64,000 bases of DNA from assembly GCF_902635505.1 (NCBI RefSeq), contig NC_045429.1, positions 163,578,997 to 163,642,996 on the forward strand, read 5' to 3'. The translations under genes and the position numbers were made by a program. This document shows positions 46,926 to 58,840 of the stretch, piece by piece (position 1 is the first letter of the stretch; the number at the start of each line of letters is the position of its first letter). Origin of the DNA: Sarcophilus harrisii (taxonomy: Eukaryota; Chordata; Mammalia; Dasyuromorphia; Dasyuridae). The notes beneath the pieces were generated by a model, which was given only the letters and a program-made list of their open reading frames with translations, made no database searches and had not been told where the DNA came from.

Positions 46926-47579
46926 TACTTTTCTATAAGAATCCTTGATTCTGGCAATTCTGGAAAGGAAGGAAAAGTCTCATAAGTGTAGAAGTTAACA
47001 TGATTTTTTTTTTGCCAATTATTACATTTGCATATGAATTATTTGATATCTGAAAATCATATTCAAAACTTTTGGTATATTTAGAAGTTAAAATTATACT
47101 AGCAGTCTATTATGAGGTAAATAAACTAAGCAAATGACTAAACAGCTAGAAATATATTTACAAGTAATAGAAAATGTTATTTACACTTCACAGGAAATAG
47201 TCTTTTCTTATTATTTACCTTATAAAAACTTCCTTGTTCAAAACAGTTGTAACTTGAAGAGCATTTGAATAGGTTGCCCTATTGTGAAGGTTTATTTAAA
47301 AGGTGATTTCCCCTGAGTTGTCCCATCAGCATCAATGATAAAATACATCCCATACACTAAAGAAAAATAAATAATTGCCCCTAATCATTACTGTGAAATC
47401 CCTGTAGTATAAGTGTGAAGACTAAATTTATCCTTAATAATAATTGTTAATAAGTTATTTGTTTTTTTTTTCTCTTGGAAGTAAAACTAGTTGTTCCCTC
47501 ATTTCTTGGTATGCCTAGCTCAGTGACATGAATTACAGAAATGTATATCAAACAACAAAACTAAAATAAACATAGAATC
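46926..47579. other. Upstream flank of TAAR9
   Basis: AT-rich, no repeat recognised. The promoter or 5' untranslated exon of TAAR9 is expected here, but I cannot point to it. Confidence 0.45.
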
Positions 47580-49345
47580 ATAGAATTCTTTCAAAAGTAG
47601 TGGTCCTGGAAAAGTACAGTATACTACCAGGTAGTTATCTAGCCTCTCCTGGAAGATCTACTGTGTCCCAAAACAATCCATTTTACTTTGATAGAATTCT
47701 AATCATCAGGAAATTTTTCTTTATGTGAATCCCACATTTGCTTTTTGTGACATCCACTAAATGCTCTTACCTCAATCTAGAGCCTATCTGATTCATTTTC
47801 AGAATGATGGCCTTTTTTTACAAGAAGAAAATTCTTTTTATAGAAACTTATATGTATCTGTTCATTTTTAATAATAGCCTTTTATTTTCAAAATATATGC
47901 AAAGATATATGCAAGATTTACAAAATCTTGTGTTCCATTTTTTCCCTCCCTTTCCTCTTCCTTTCTCCTGGACCGCAAGTAATTCAATATATGTTAGACA
48001 TGTGCAGTTCTTCTATAGATATTTCCACAATTATCATGAGCCACAAGAAAAATCAGTTCAAAAAGTGGGAAAATGAGAAATAGAAAAAAGCAAACAAACA
48101 GCAACAGCAACAACAACAACAAAAAGATGAAACTACTACACACTCAGTCTCCACAATCCTCTTTCTGAATCCTCTTTTGAGAGATAGCTATCTCTTTATC
48201 AAAAGTCTATTGGAATTGTCTTGAATCACCTCATTGTTGAAAAGAAACATGCCCATCAGAGTTGATTATCACACAATCTTGTTGTTGTTGTGTATAATGT
48301 TATCTTGATTCAACTCACTTCACTTAGGATCAGTTCATGGAAGTCTCTCCAGGCCTCTCTGAAATCATCTTGTTGATTGTTTCTTACAGAACAATAATAT
48401 TCCATAACATTTATATGCTATGACTTATTCAGCCATTCTCCAAGTAGTGGCCATCCACTCAGTTTCTACTTTCTTGCTATTATTATAAGGGCTGCCACAA
48501 ATATTTTTGCACATGTGGGTCCTTTGCCCTCCTTTAAGATCTCTTTGGGATACAAGCACAGTAGAAACATTGCTGGATCAAAGAGTATACAGTTTGATAG
48601 CCCTTTGAGCATAGTTCCAAATTGCTCTCCAAAATGGTCAAATCAGTTCACAGTTCCACCAGCAATGTATTAGTGTCCCAGTTTTCCCATATTCCTCCAA
48701 CATTTATCACTCTATTTTCCTGTCATCTTAGCCAGTCTGAGAGGTGTGTAATGGTACCTCAGAGATGTCTTAATTTGCATTTCTCTGATCAATAATGACT
48801 TAAAGTATCTCTTCATAAGATTGGGAAAGGTTTTTATTTTTTCATCTGAAAATTGTTCATTTGACCATTTATCAATTGGAGAATGGTTTTAATTCCAATA
48901 AATTTGAGTCAATTCTCTATTTTAGAAATGAGGCTTTATCAAAACCCTTAGATATAAAAATTTCCCAGTTTACTGGTTCCCTTTTAATCTTATCTACATT
49001 AGTTTGTTTCAAAAATGTTTTTAATTTGATATAATCAAAATTATTTATTTTGCATTTTATAATGTTTTCTATTTCTTCTTTGGCCATGAATTTTTTTCCT
49101 TTTCCACAGATCTGAGAGGTAGACTATCCCTTGTTCTCCTAATTTGCTTATAGATCATCTATACTTTTCTAAATCGTGAATCCATTTTGACCTTATCTTG
49201 GTGTAAGATGTTAGGTGTTGGTCAATGTCTAGTTTTTGCCATACTATTTTCCAATATTATTGATAGCCTTTCAAATCTTAGAAGAGAGCTATCATATTTT
49301 TCTGAGCCTTCTTTTCTCCAAGCTAAACATCAGCTCCTTTAAACC
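47580..49345 (-). mobile_element. CR1/L3-like LINE 3' fragment split by the L1
   Basis: 47580-47804 and 49272-49345 together resemble the reversed 3' region of CR1/L3-type LINEs: 'ggaaatttttctttatgtga' in the left part, and 'gagagctatcatatttttct' followed by 'tctccaagctaaacatcagc' in the right part. Very old and diverged; the family assignment is from memory of the consensus. Confidence 0.6.
47805..49271 (-). mobile_element. 5'-truncated L1 inserted into an older CR1/L3-like LINE
   Basis: Read on the minus strand, the body (about 47816-49260) is the same type of L1 ORF2 C-terminus and 3' UTR as at 25.5 kb: the plus strand reads 'gggctgccacaaatattttt' and 'gcccatcagagttgattatc'. An imperfect 11-bp repeat 'tgatrgccttt' flanks it (47805-47815, 49261-49271). 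The interrupted host element continues on both sides. Confidence 0.88.
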
Positions 49346-50984
49346 ACAGAATTTTGTGTTTTCCCTCCACTGCTTCATTAGTGTATTACTTTCACTTTAG
49401 AAGATTTATACAATAAAGAAAAGCCTTGAACTTAAATTTAACCACTGTAAATGAGTCTCAATTAGGGTCAACTATAGTAATATTCTTATTTCACCACTAT
49501 TTCTTTTGTTCCTACACTGAACCTAATTCGGGAGCTTTTCTCTTCTTATTCATTTATTAAAAGAAGGATCTCTACTGCCAATGTCTGTTTTCTATAAATC
49601 ATGCTCCACATGCCAACTCAAGTAACTACATTCCTCTGCTAATGTTATAATCAAACACATACTCCATTAAGTTTCAAAGAAATAAATATTAATTCAGTCA
49701 CTATATAAAAATATCAACTAAGTAAGAATGCTTTTACTATTAAGTCCTGGTTACTACCCCACATCCCATTTAAAATCCTTATCATCCCCAAATCAACATG
49801 CCATATTAATCTAGGTCTGATTCTTTTTCCACTTGGAAAGGGCTTTGAATTCCTGCCTTTGCTAACAGATGTTACTAAGAGACTTTTCAAAGATACAAAG
49901 TACAGAGGTCCAACCTCATTTTACAAGTCTGGAAATGAAGTGACTTGATAAAGATTACACTTCTGATTAATGGTGAAATTGTAACATTTCTTATTACCAG
50001 TCTATTGAATCTTTATACTATGTTCTTTTGCCTCCTATGAATATATTCTGGGACTCCAGGATACTCTTGCCTGGGTCTTGGTCAGTCTAATATAAGCCTT
50101 AGTGGCTAACTATACCACTATCTTCTTTTAACCATGACTTTGTATAATTTTGATTATTAACTGTCTGGAAAGTGTTACATTGGGAACTTGAGCTCCTAAT
50201 CTTTTTCAAGCTATTCCTTTTGTTTGTCCCATATTATATATCTAATTTTTATCATAGGTAATAATAACAATATCATATATAATAGTGTTAATAATAATTT
50301 TATTCTGAATTTAAGGCATATGTGTGCATGTACACACACATAGATAGACACAAACAAACCTATGAGCATATCCATATTCAATAGAGATCATAAATGAGCA
50401 TTGTATATAAAACTATTAATCTCTATTCCATAGATCTTGCTTTCTAAGAAGTATATAATAAATGCAGCACATTTCAAAACTTGTCCTGTTTGTTAGTATA
50501 TTCTTCTGACTTTCCTTCTATTAGCTTTTATACATGATTTAATGGTTTTCTTTTTTCTTTTTTTTTACATTAGATCCATATTATCTTTATACATAGATCT
50601 GCTTATGCATAAATAAATAAATATTAATTTTATCTGGTCAATAAACAAAAAAAGGGTGTAAGGATTAATATTTTGGATAAAACTTACTTGAATAAAAGTT
50701 GAAAAAAATTATTCAAAAGTTGAATAAATGCAGTCTAGTACTCTTTTATTATAAAGTTTCTTTCAGGAGATGACCAGTATAATCTTTCTATTTCTACCTT
50801 TCCTTCTAGTTCTCAGAGATACTGGGTACTTTTCATTTATGACTTCTTAAAATAAGATATTGAGGCTCTTGCTTTGGGTTATAACTTTCAGATAATTCAG
50901 TGACTATTAAATTAGTTCTCTATCTAGTTTCTTGGTTAGTTATTTTCATTTTGATATAACATGTTTTCCTCAATTTTTTTCACA
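49346..50984. other. Spacer with one MIR-like piece
   Basis: A minus-strand MIR-like SINE at about 49895-50040 ('ctcattttacaagtctggaa', 'gaagtgacttgataaagatt'). The rest is AT-rich and unassigned. Confidence 0.5.
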
Positions 50985-53530
50985 TAAAAAACTAAGTTTT
51001 AATTAAATACATTTACAAATATATATACAATTCTTAAGAAGACAGATCATATTTCTATGACATTTGGTAAAATGTATTGGTAACTCCAGATGTATGGCTG
51101 AAGGAAGACAAACCCTTCAATAGGACTTCAGCAGGACAGAACAATTGGTCTACTTACCACATATTGGAGCAGAAAGGAAAACATGATTGTGTGAAACTTT
51201 AACAGAGCACATCTGCTCTAAGTCAATGAGATATGGCTTAGTCTCCCTGACTAATGTTCATTAGTGGAGTAACATCTGCTCCTGGATACATCTGCTTTGT
51301 TGCAGTCAATGAGCTGCCTGTGTTTGCTTGTGAAGCTACAGTGGTGCTAAAAGGGAAGGAAGGTAAACACACCAAAATCCAGCTAAGCAGCTGATACATT
51401 TTATTATTGGAAAATGACATCTTTTTGTGAATGGATATTTAAGTCCATCTAGGAGAGATATACCTGTCTATCTCCTGCAGCAAGACAGCTTAGCTACACC
51501 AGGCATTTGGGTAATACACAGCTTCCTCAAAAAGTCAATGTGGATGATAAAAAGGACAAAATCCCCATTACTGCCCAAACCCCATTTTTATGTGATGAAG
51601 TGCTTATGATAATGCATCCTCCACAAAGTGACAAATAAAAACAACACTCAAACTGGGGAGCTGCTCTGGTAAACAAGATCATGATACAGATAGTGATTGA
51701 GGCAGGAATTCAGAGCATCATGCTTAGATCTCTGTTCCAAAGGCAGGAATGAGTTACTTCTGAACAATGTCCCTCCAGATCCTCATTGAAGTCTCCTTGT
51801 TGCATATGTTGCAGGGACCTTCAGTCTTCAGGGTAGGCTGTTTGCTCTTCTTTCATTAATGAGAATTTATCCTCTTTCTTTCATTTCAGAGCTCAGTTTC
51901 TCAACCATCTTGTTGATGCATTTGAATAGCACTAGGGAGCATGTTTCAGATTCTATATCTTGTTCAACAGATGGAACATTTCACTTTTTGCTTAATTTAC
52001 TCATTAATGCAGTAGGAGCAAAAACTATGAGCACAGTTCAAGGTGACAGCCTCAATGAAGTGTTCCAAGCAAATAATGTATTGAAGCTCATTTTCTAGGA
52101 CATCATTCATCTGGTTTAGAACCTCTTCCTTCTGTGCACTCACTTTCTCTTTCTCTTCCTTGGTCTGTTCCAGCTCTTTATTCTTAGCTTGAATGATTGC
52201 TTCAAAGTCCTTTTTGTTCTGATTTAATTAACTCTTCTATTAGAATATGACGTTCCTGCAGGACCTATGACAGCTGCTCCTTCAGAGCCATTTCCCATGC
52301 TGTTTCTCCAAACCCTCTAAGTGCTGCTCCTTCCCCTGAAAAAATTTCGCTAGCTGCTCTACTCTCTGCTGTTGCTGGACCTGCTCTGTAAACAGCTGGT
52401 CCTGTAATTCCTGGAGCTCCTACTCCATCTTCACAATCTTATTTCCTTCTGAGCCCCCTTGGGGCTTTGCTGATTCATGCTCAGAAGAGCCACCTGCTTC
52501 TCCTGAACCTTGACCTTCAGTTTAAGGATTTTCACCATTGTCTTTTGGACATTGTATGTCCAAGTTGTTCTGGGGCTGTGACAAGCTGGGGTCTTTGTGC
52601 TCCTTGCTCTATAAGATTTGCTTTTTTTTTCTGAACAGAGTGAAGGTCATTCTCTGCTGCTCTCTTTCTACGTGGTCCGGGAGACGCCAACTTTTAGATC
52701 CATGTTTTAGGGACCTGTTTGGCCATTTAGGCTTTTCCACGGGATTTCCCTGACTGCTCATAAGTCAATGGACACTTTATTTGATTCTGAGTCTGGCGAG
52801 TCCTCTGATCTAGGACTATTCAATTCCTCTAAACTACATTTCTTTTTGGTTCTTGAGCTCTTACTACTGATTTGCTGTTTCTCAGAGTAAGATATAAGTG
52901 AATCTTGTCCAAGTCTTCTATTACTTCTCATTCAGATTCTGCAATCTCATTTTCTAGTGGAACTCCAAGCTGGATTCATTCCTGTAAAGGTTCCAGGTTT
53001 CCTTGTTCAGTCAAACCTCATTCACACTTGCTATCATTGTCCACTGACCTCAGTATTATGTAAGAAAATACAGTGGTTTCATGGAAGCTAGATGGCCATT
53101 GGATAGAGTACCAGCTTTGAAGTTAGGAAGACCTGAGTTTAAATCTAGCCTCAGACATTTAACATTTATTAATTGTGTGACCCTGGACAAGTCATTTAAC
53201 CACAATTGCCTCAGCCAAAAAAAGGAAAAAGAAAACACAGTGGTTTCAAGAAATCATCAATGGACAAATTTTTGAAAGAAGCTGGTATGTGATATCAAAT
53301 CTTCTACCAATTGTCACCTCTCTGTGATCCTCTAGCAGCAACCACTTGGTGCTCATCCTCACTAGTACAGGCACCAGGCCAGGCAGCTGCCCACTGGGAT
53401 TCCCCATGGGAGATCAGACCATCACAGACCTATACCTGACTCTGGTCTGAGATCTAATCCCCACTCTCTCAGTTAGCACTAGGCAGGACCCAGGTCTTGC
53501 TGCTGCCACCACCACCATTATGTCTAAGTA
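50985..53530 (-). pseudogene. RNF8P: RNF8 processed (retro)pseudogene, interrupted by a SINE
   Basis: Translated on the minus strand, this intronless stretch follows RNF8, the FHA/RING ubiquitin ligase of the DNA-damage response, from start to end. The start region (ATG at 53405-53407) gives MSTKWLLLEDHREVTIGRRF and then LLSKICPLMIS of the FHA domain. After the SINE come EGQWTMI and YIQLGVPLENE. The coiled coil follows (VKMEQELQELQDQL; KDFEAIIQAKNKELEQTKEE), then the RING region (MNDVLENELQYIIC; TLNCAHSFCSYCINE) and the C-terminal INKMVEKLSSEMKER, ending near 51835. About 120 bp of 5' leader and a 3' untranslated stretch flank it. Human RNF8 is split by introns, so the unbroken order shows a retrocopy. 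It has many stops and frame losses, and the first RING cysteine is Tyr. The left end is uncertain (a T-run near 50975 may be the poly(A) of the retrocopy). It is old and not functional as a ligase. Confidence 0.92.
53064..53248 (+). mobile_element. tRNA-headed marsupial SINE inserted in the RNF8 pseudogene, with TSD
   Basis: The element spans about 53082-53230, beginning 'ggaagctagatggccattgg' and ending in an A-rich tail. It is flanked by an 18-bp target-site duplication (53064-53081 and 53231-53248, 'gaaaayacagtggtttca', one mismatch). The repeat itself is RNF8-derived sequence, so the SINE landed inside the pseudogene within the FHA-domain codons. Confidence 0.9.
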
Positions 53531-53774
53531 ACAGATGGAAGCCCAAGTTTTATTTTATTTTGTTTTTCTTCAGTTTTTTTTTTTTACTTTATTTTGATAC
53601 TTCTTGTGTCATAGAGGCATTAGCTTTTATTTGGGTAATTTTAAGGGCATTTTTTCTTGGTTAAGATATTATTCTTATTCTGAACTGTAAATTTTCTTTC
53701 CAAATCTTTCTTTCTTTTGTAGCTGCTTCTTTCTTTTTCCATGTTTCTTTCTTGTATTCTCATTTGCTTTTAAA

Positions 53775-54130
53775 AAATCTTTTTTGTATGAATTAATGCT
53801 GAACAAAACAAGCAGAATAAGGAATACATTGCACATAGTTACAGGATTGTGCAACAATGTTCAACACGAAAGATTTGGTTCTTCTCAGGGGTTCAGTGAT
53901 CCAAGGTAATCCCAATAAATTTTGGATAGAAAATAATATCTGCATCCAGAAAGAGAACAATGGAAATTGAATATAAATCAACATATGCTATGTTCACATC
54001 TTTTTTTCTATTTTTTTCTCTCTTCTGGCTTTCCTTTTTGTTCTGATTTTTTCTCTCCCAACATGATTCATAAATAAATGTGTATTTTAAAAGTCAATAT
54101 ACATGTAAAAATTATTTTTTATCTTTAAAA
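53775..54130 (+). mobile_element. L1 3' end
   Basis: 'gaattaatgctgaacaaaac', 'ctgcatccagaaagagaaca', 'ttctctcttctggctttcct' and an A-rich tail near 54120. Confidence 0.72.
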
Positions 54131-55532
54131 CAAAAGTTGCTTCATGCTTGAATTTTGATTGGACTAATGTCCAGGCTACATTTTAATTTGGAGTTTTGCT
54201 TGTCAATGTTTTGGAGTCATTTTCTACTAGGTTTAGATCTTGACCTTCCCTGTCACTATAAAACCTCTTTAAGGAGAGAAACTATTGTGTTGTTATTTAT
54301 TTCTTGGCTTGATTATTATTCTTGCTTCTTTATATCTTTTGTTATTCTCTTTACTCTTTTGTTAGTCTCTTCTGTGTCTCTGGAGAATTATGGGGTCAGT
54401 TTCTTTTTTTCCTGAGGCCTTCATCTTCTTTTTTGGAGATAGTGAATGTTATGGATTCTTTAATAATTAGAGCTATCCAGAAATAAAGTTGCCCCAACAT
54501 CTAAGTGACTTCACAATAGAACTATAAGCTTTTAGTGCACCCAAATAATCTTATTCAGGACAAAGTCTGATTACTGCCCTCTTTTTCTGAGCTCTTCAAG
54601 TTCCTGACTTGGGATGTAGGTCTTAGGAACTCTCGTTTTGGCTCTACTCTGGTAAGAAGTTTGAGACTGCTTTTGAACTCAACCAGCTACAAAGTTCTCT
54701 CAACCAGCTAGAAAATTCTCTCAGCATTGCATGTGTTTAACCTATATCATAATGCTTTCTGTCTTGGGGAGAGAAGAGGTGGGGGAGAGAGGAAGACAAT
54801 CTTGGAGCACAAGGTTTTACAAAAGTGAATGTTTAAAATTATCTTTGCCTGGATTTGGAAAAATAAAATACTATAATAAAATTAAAAACAAACTTTTTAA
54901 AAGTTCTTTTAGCTCGTTAGAAAGTTCTGCAGATTTAAAGTTACAGAATTTTAGGCTCCATCTTTGCTCAGGAATTTCTATCCTTTCTATTCTACCGATG
55001 GCTTCAGTTTGGGTTGGAAGGAGAACTGAGATCTTGCTTCACTTTCAGAGCTACACATTTACTGTTTGCTTCTGAATTTGTTTCTCACTTATACACACCC
55101 TGAGGACTGTGAATACTTCCCACCTTGCTCTACTTTTTTCCTCCCAGACCTTCACACTGTTCCCCCTTTGCACAGGTTTCTTCCTTAATATGCCTTGGAT
55201 CTCTGACCCAGGACTAGGCAGTGAATGATAGAACAACCAATTGAAACCTGGTTCTGTCTTCTTTCTAGACTGAAGTTTTTCCATGTGAATCTGGGGATTT
55301 TTTTCTCTCCAGTATTAAGTCTCAGTCTTCTTTTGGGTCTAAAATGCTAGAAATGCTCCAAGAAGAATGCCCTTGCCTCTCAATCTGTCTCTCTGTTTTG
55401 ACCTGACTTGGAAATATGAGGCACTGTTATTTTTTTGTTTCAATTTCCTGATCAGAACTCCTTCTGGTATCTTTTCTAGATCTTTATGAAGGAATAATGG
55501 AAGAATTCCTGCTACTCTACCAACTTGGCTCG
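54130..55532 (-). mobile_element. L1 5' UTR region ending at the canonical L1 start
   Basis: On the minus strand the element begins at 55532 with 'gagccaagttggtagagtag', close to the L1 start 'gagccaagatggcagagtag', and continues through a non-coding 5' UTR. It is interrupted by an opposite-strand L1 3' scrap at 54745-54897. Confidence 0.65.
54745..54897 (+). mobile_element. Short L1 3' end nested in the L1 5' region
   Basis: 'ataatgctttctgtcttggg', 'cttggagcacaaggttttac', 'tttggaaaaataaaatacta'. Confidence 0.7.
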
Positions 55533-56029
55533 CAGTTCAAAACCACTGTTAGTAGGGTCAGTCTGTTTTTCCCTGAAAGGTGACAGTGCTATCTGTGGAT
55601 TAATCAGGATTTTATTAGTCCAGGAACCTAAGGTTCAAGCCATTACTACTTTAATGAAGTTTTCTAATATCTTCTGGACATATTGATGTGGCTTCATGGT
55701 CAGCTAAGAATATAAAAAATATTCATCCCTATAGGGTCAAGGTCTTCCAGACATGGCAACTATCCTAAGGTCTCCTGAGTCACCACTCGCTGATCAGACT
55801 TATTTCTATATAAAGACAAAAAGGACTGATGGTGATACATCTATCTACTCTAACCGCTGCAGTATCTTTGTTGATTATTCTTTCTATGTTATGGATGAAT
55901 AAACCTCCTTTTGTCAACTGGTAAATGACCTGTGATTTGTATAGTATCTCATTTCATTCTAATATCAAACCTAAATGGACCAAGTATCAGTCTAATCAGC
56001 CCCTTGCCACCCATTATAGCTTTCCAGAC
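55533..56029. other. Spacer, possibly LTR-like
   Basis: 'gaataaacctccttttgtca' near 55898 looks like a polyadenylation region, and the composition differs from the surroundings, but no clear ends or partner were found. Unassigned. Confidence 0.3.
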
Positions 56030-56550
56030 TGACCTTATGCAGTATAGTTTCTTGCAATACTGTATGATCCAGCCAAATATATATTTTTTTTGGCTCTTGC
56101 CCATCTCTACTCCTCCCAAATACAGTAATCTTTTATCTTTCCTATGTTGTACCTTCCTTCATTTTCTTCTCTCTGCCTAGAAATGATTCTCATATATCTC
56201 CATCCTTGATTTTTGAAATTATACCTATCCTGTAGAGCCAAATGTAAATATATTCTTTATATCCTTAAATTCTTTTGATTTTCTCCTAAACAATAATGAT
56301 GTTTCCTTCCTTGAAATTCACAAAGGGATTTATTGGCATCTCTTTTTTGCACTTATAATACATTATTTTGCATTATAGTGTTTATACTGTAGTTATTTGT
56401 TTTGTAGTTTTGTATTTTATTTATCATATTCCTCTTCCCTCTATCAAATTTTATGTTATTTGAGGGCAGAATCAGAAAGGTCTTATCTAGATTTTTAATT
56501 TCCTCAGTGCTCTGTCAAAGTAGGTGCTCATAAATACATGTCAAATTATT
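56030..56550 (+). mobile_element. L2-like LINE 3' region
   Basis: 'ttctctctgcctagaaatga', 'cctatcctgtagagccaaat', 'tgttatttgagggcagaatc', 'tcagtgctctgtcaaagtag'. The second half recurs at 56915-57155. Confidence 0.62.
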
Positions 56551-56914
56551 TTTTCTCCAATGAATTCTAGGAAGTGCTTTTGAATAAATTTCTGGTGTGA
56601 GTTACAGAGCCAAAGAAGTTTAATCAGGATCTACCTTTTTAATTTTTCTTTAGAACAACATCTGCTGCAAACAGGTGCTTTCAAACAATAGACTAGTCAC
56701 TGAAACAAGGTTTCATAGACCTAAGTTCTTTGTTTTCATTTTTTTTTCTGCAGAGTTCCCATTGAAAAACAAGAGGGAAAAAAATGTTCAACTAACAATT
56801 TTTTTTTACCTCTTTCATTATTTAAAAATCCCACAGAGTGGGACAGGTTTTATCTTAAAAATCCATGACTATATCTATATCTTTCTATCTATATCTACAT
56901 AACTACGTGATTTT

Positions 56915-57155
56915 TTTCTTCCTTGAGACCTATAAAGTAATTTATTGGTATTCTTTTTGGCACTTACATTATACTGTTTTGTATTAAAATGTTTATATTT
57001 TAATTGTTTATTTTGTAGTTTTGTATTTTATTTATTATGTTCCCCCCCTCTACTGAATTATAAACTATATGAAGACAGAGATCAGATGTTATCTAGACTC
57101 TTAATCTCCTCAGTGCTCTGTCAAAGTAGGTGCCTCAATATTTCTCAAGTTATTG
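56915..57155 (+). repeat. Local duplicate of the L2-like segment 56310-56550
   Basis: Shares 'tttgtagttttgtattttat' and 'cagtgctctgtcaaagtagg', about 600 bp away and in the same orientation. Confidence 0.68.
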
Positions 57156-57431
57156 TGATATATATTTCACAATAACTATAATACTATATATATTCATATA
57201 TATATATATGCATACATTTCCATAACATTTTGAAATATGCTGGGTCTATAATACATACTCCATATATACTGATAAAGTGGATGAGTTTTGTGGTTTTTAT
57301 TTCATGATCATTTTTAGAAAACAGGATAACAAGATAGACACAAATATAAAAAGTACCTACAAATATGATATGATTGCCAAACTTTTGCTAAGCACACAAT
57401 ATACAAGTGTTCGTTGATTGTTTTAAGAAAT

Positions 57432-57612
57432 ATGAAGCTTTCTGGGGCAGCTAGGTGGTGCAGTGGATAGAGCATCAGCCTTGGAGTCTGGAGGACCTGA
57501 GTTCAAATTTAGTCTCAGACACTTAACACTTCCTAGATGTGTGACTTTGGGCAAGTCACTTAATCCCAATTGCCTCAGCCAAAAAAAAAAAAAAAAAAAA
57601 AAAATGAAGCTT
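57432..57612 (+). mobile_element. Young full-length tRNA-headed SINE with poly(A)
   Basis: Starts 'ggggcagctaggtggtgcag' at 57444, shows A-box-like and B-box-like ('gagttcaaat') pol III motifs, and ends in an uninterrupted run of about 24 A (57581-57604). A 9-bp direct repeat 'atgaagctt' flanks it (57432-57440 and 57604-57612; the last A of the tail and the first base of the repeat overlap). It is little diverged and therefore young. Confidence 0.88.
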
Positions 57613-57697
57613 CCATTGAACCAAGAGGTGCAAGGCCACTATAGATTACTCACAAATGTCACTCACTTTCTCTGAATCCAAGAGTGGCTGCCTCATT

Positions 57698-58424
57698 GAA
57701 AACACAGTCCCACCTGTATGTGCACGAATGTTTGTGGCAGCCCTTTTTGTAGTGGCTAGAAACTGGAAACTGAATGGATGTCCATCAGTTGGAGAATGGC
57801 TGAATAAATTGTGGTATATGGATATTATGGAATATTACTGTTCTGTAAGAAATGACCAACAGGATGATTTCAGAAAGGCCTGGAGAGACTTACACGAACT
57901 GATGCTGAGTGAAATGAGCAGGACCAGGAGATCATTATATACTTCAACAACAATACTAGATGATGACCAGTTCTGATGGATCAGGCCATCCTCAGCAACG
58001 AGATCAACCAAATCATTTCTAATGGAGCAGTAATGAACTGAACTAGCTATACCCAGAAAAAGAACTCTGGGAGATGACTAAAAACCATTACATTGAATTC
58101 CCAATCCCTATACTTATGCCCACCTGCATTTTTCATTTCCTTCACAAGCTAATTGTACAATATTTCAAAGTCTGATTCTTTTTGTACAGCAAAATAACGT
58201 TTTGGTCATGTATACTTATTGTGTATCTAATTTATATTTTAATGTATTTAACATATACTGGTCATCCTGCCATCTAGGGGAGGGGGTGGGGGGGTAAGAG
58301 GTGAAAAATTGGAACAAGAGGTTTGGCAATTGTTAATGCTGTAAAGTTACCCATGCATATAACCTGTAAATAAAAGGCTATTAAATAAAAATAAAAAATA
58401 AAAAAAAAAGAAAACACAGTCCCA
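57698..58424 (+). mobile_element. 5'-truncated L1 3' end with target-site duplication
   Basis: The L1 body is 57713-58409. It carries the last residues of ORF2 (RMFVAALFVVARNWKLN and MEYYCSVRNDQQDDF), which match the C-terminus of mammalian L1 ORF2 (human: RMFIAALFTIAKTWNQ, MEYYAAIKND), with a stop at 57976. A G-rich 3' UTR and an A-rich tail follow. A 15-bp target-site duplication 'gaaaacacagtccca' flanks it (57698-57712 and 58410-58424). The clean TSD and open ORF2 end indicate a recent insertion. Confidence 0.93.
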
Positions 58425-58724
58425 GTCAACCCCGTCTTCCTTTTCCATTGTACCATGGCCTTCTATAGCTTTAGGAGTGAGAGACTAGTCTCATAACACC
58501 AATAGTTATTGCATTATATGCATTAGCTGTATATTGCTGTTGTGTGAATGGAAATAACATTTCAGTCTCCCAAGGCAACAAACACACTTTCTTTATTCCC
58601 ACCTCAATTTCATTGTGTTATCTCCTCCAGGATAGAAACTATAATAAATTAAAATTAGAAAAGCATTGAGATTCTCTTTTCTTACCATGAACCAGCATGC
58701 TTATCCACTTTTACTCTTACTCTC

Positions 58725-58840
58725 AGGCAGACCCAGAGTCATGAAAATTTGAGTCTAAATCTGGCCTCAGCTATTCACTAGTAGTGTGATCCTGAGCAAA
58801 TCACTTAACCTCTAATTGCCTCAGTGATGAAGATGGAAAT
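58725..58840 (+). mobile_element. Old tRNA-headed SINE fragment
   Basis: 'tctaaatctggcctcagcta', 'agtgtgatcctgagcaaatc', 'cttaacctctaattgcctca'. Confidence 0.7.

Noticed and set aside
51238-52753. Several 60-80 residue ORFs
   Set aside because: Chance frames within the RNF8 retropseudogene or its antisense strand.
55533-56029. Complete LTR near 55.9 kb
   Set aside because: Only a polyadenylation-like motif; no ends, partner or flanking repeat could be supported.
57444-57604. tRNA gene suggested by A-box and B-box motifs
   Set aside because: It is a tRNA-derived SINE; there is no cloverleaf with an anticodon arm, and many diverged copies exist in the window.
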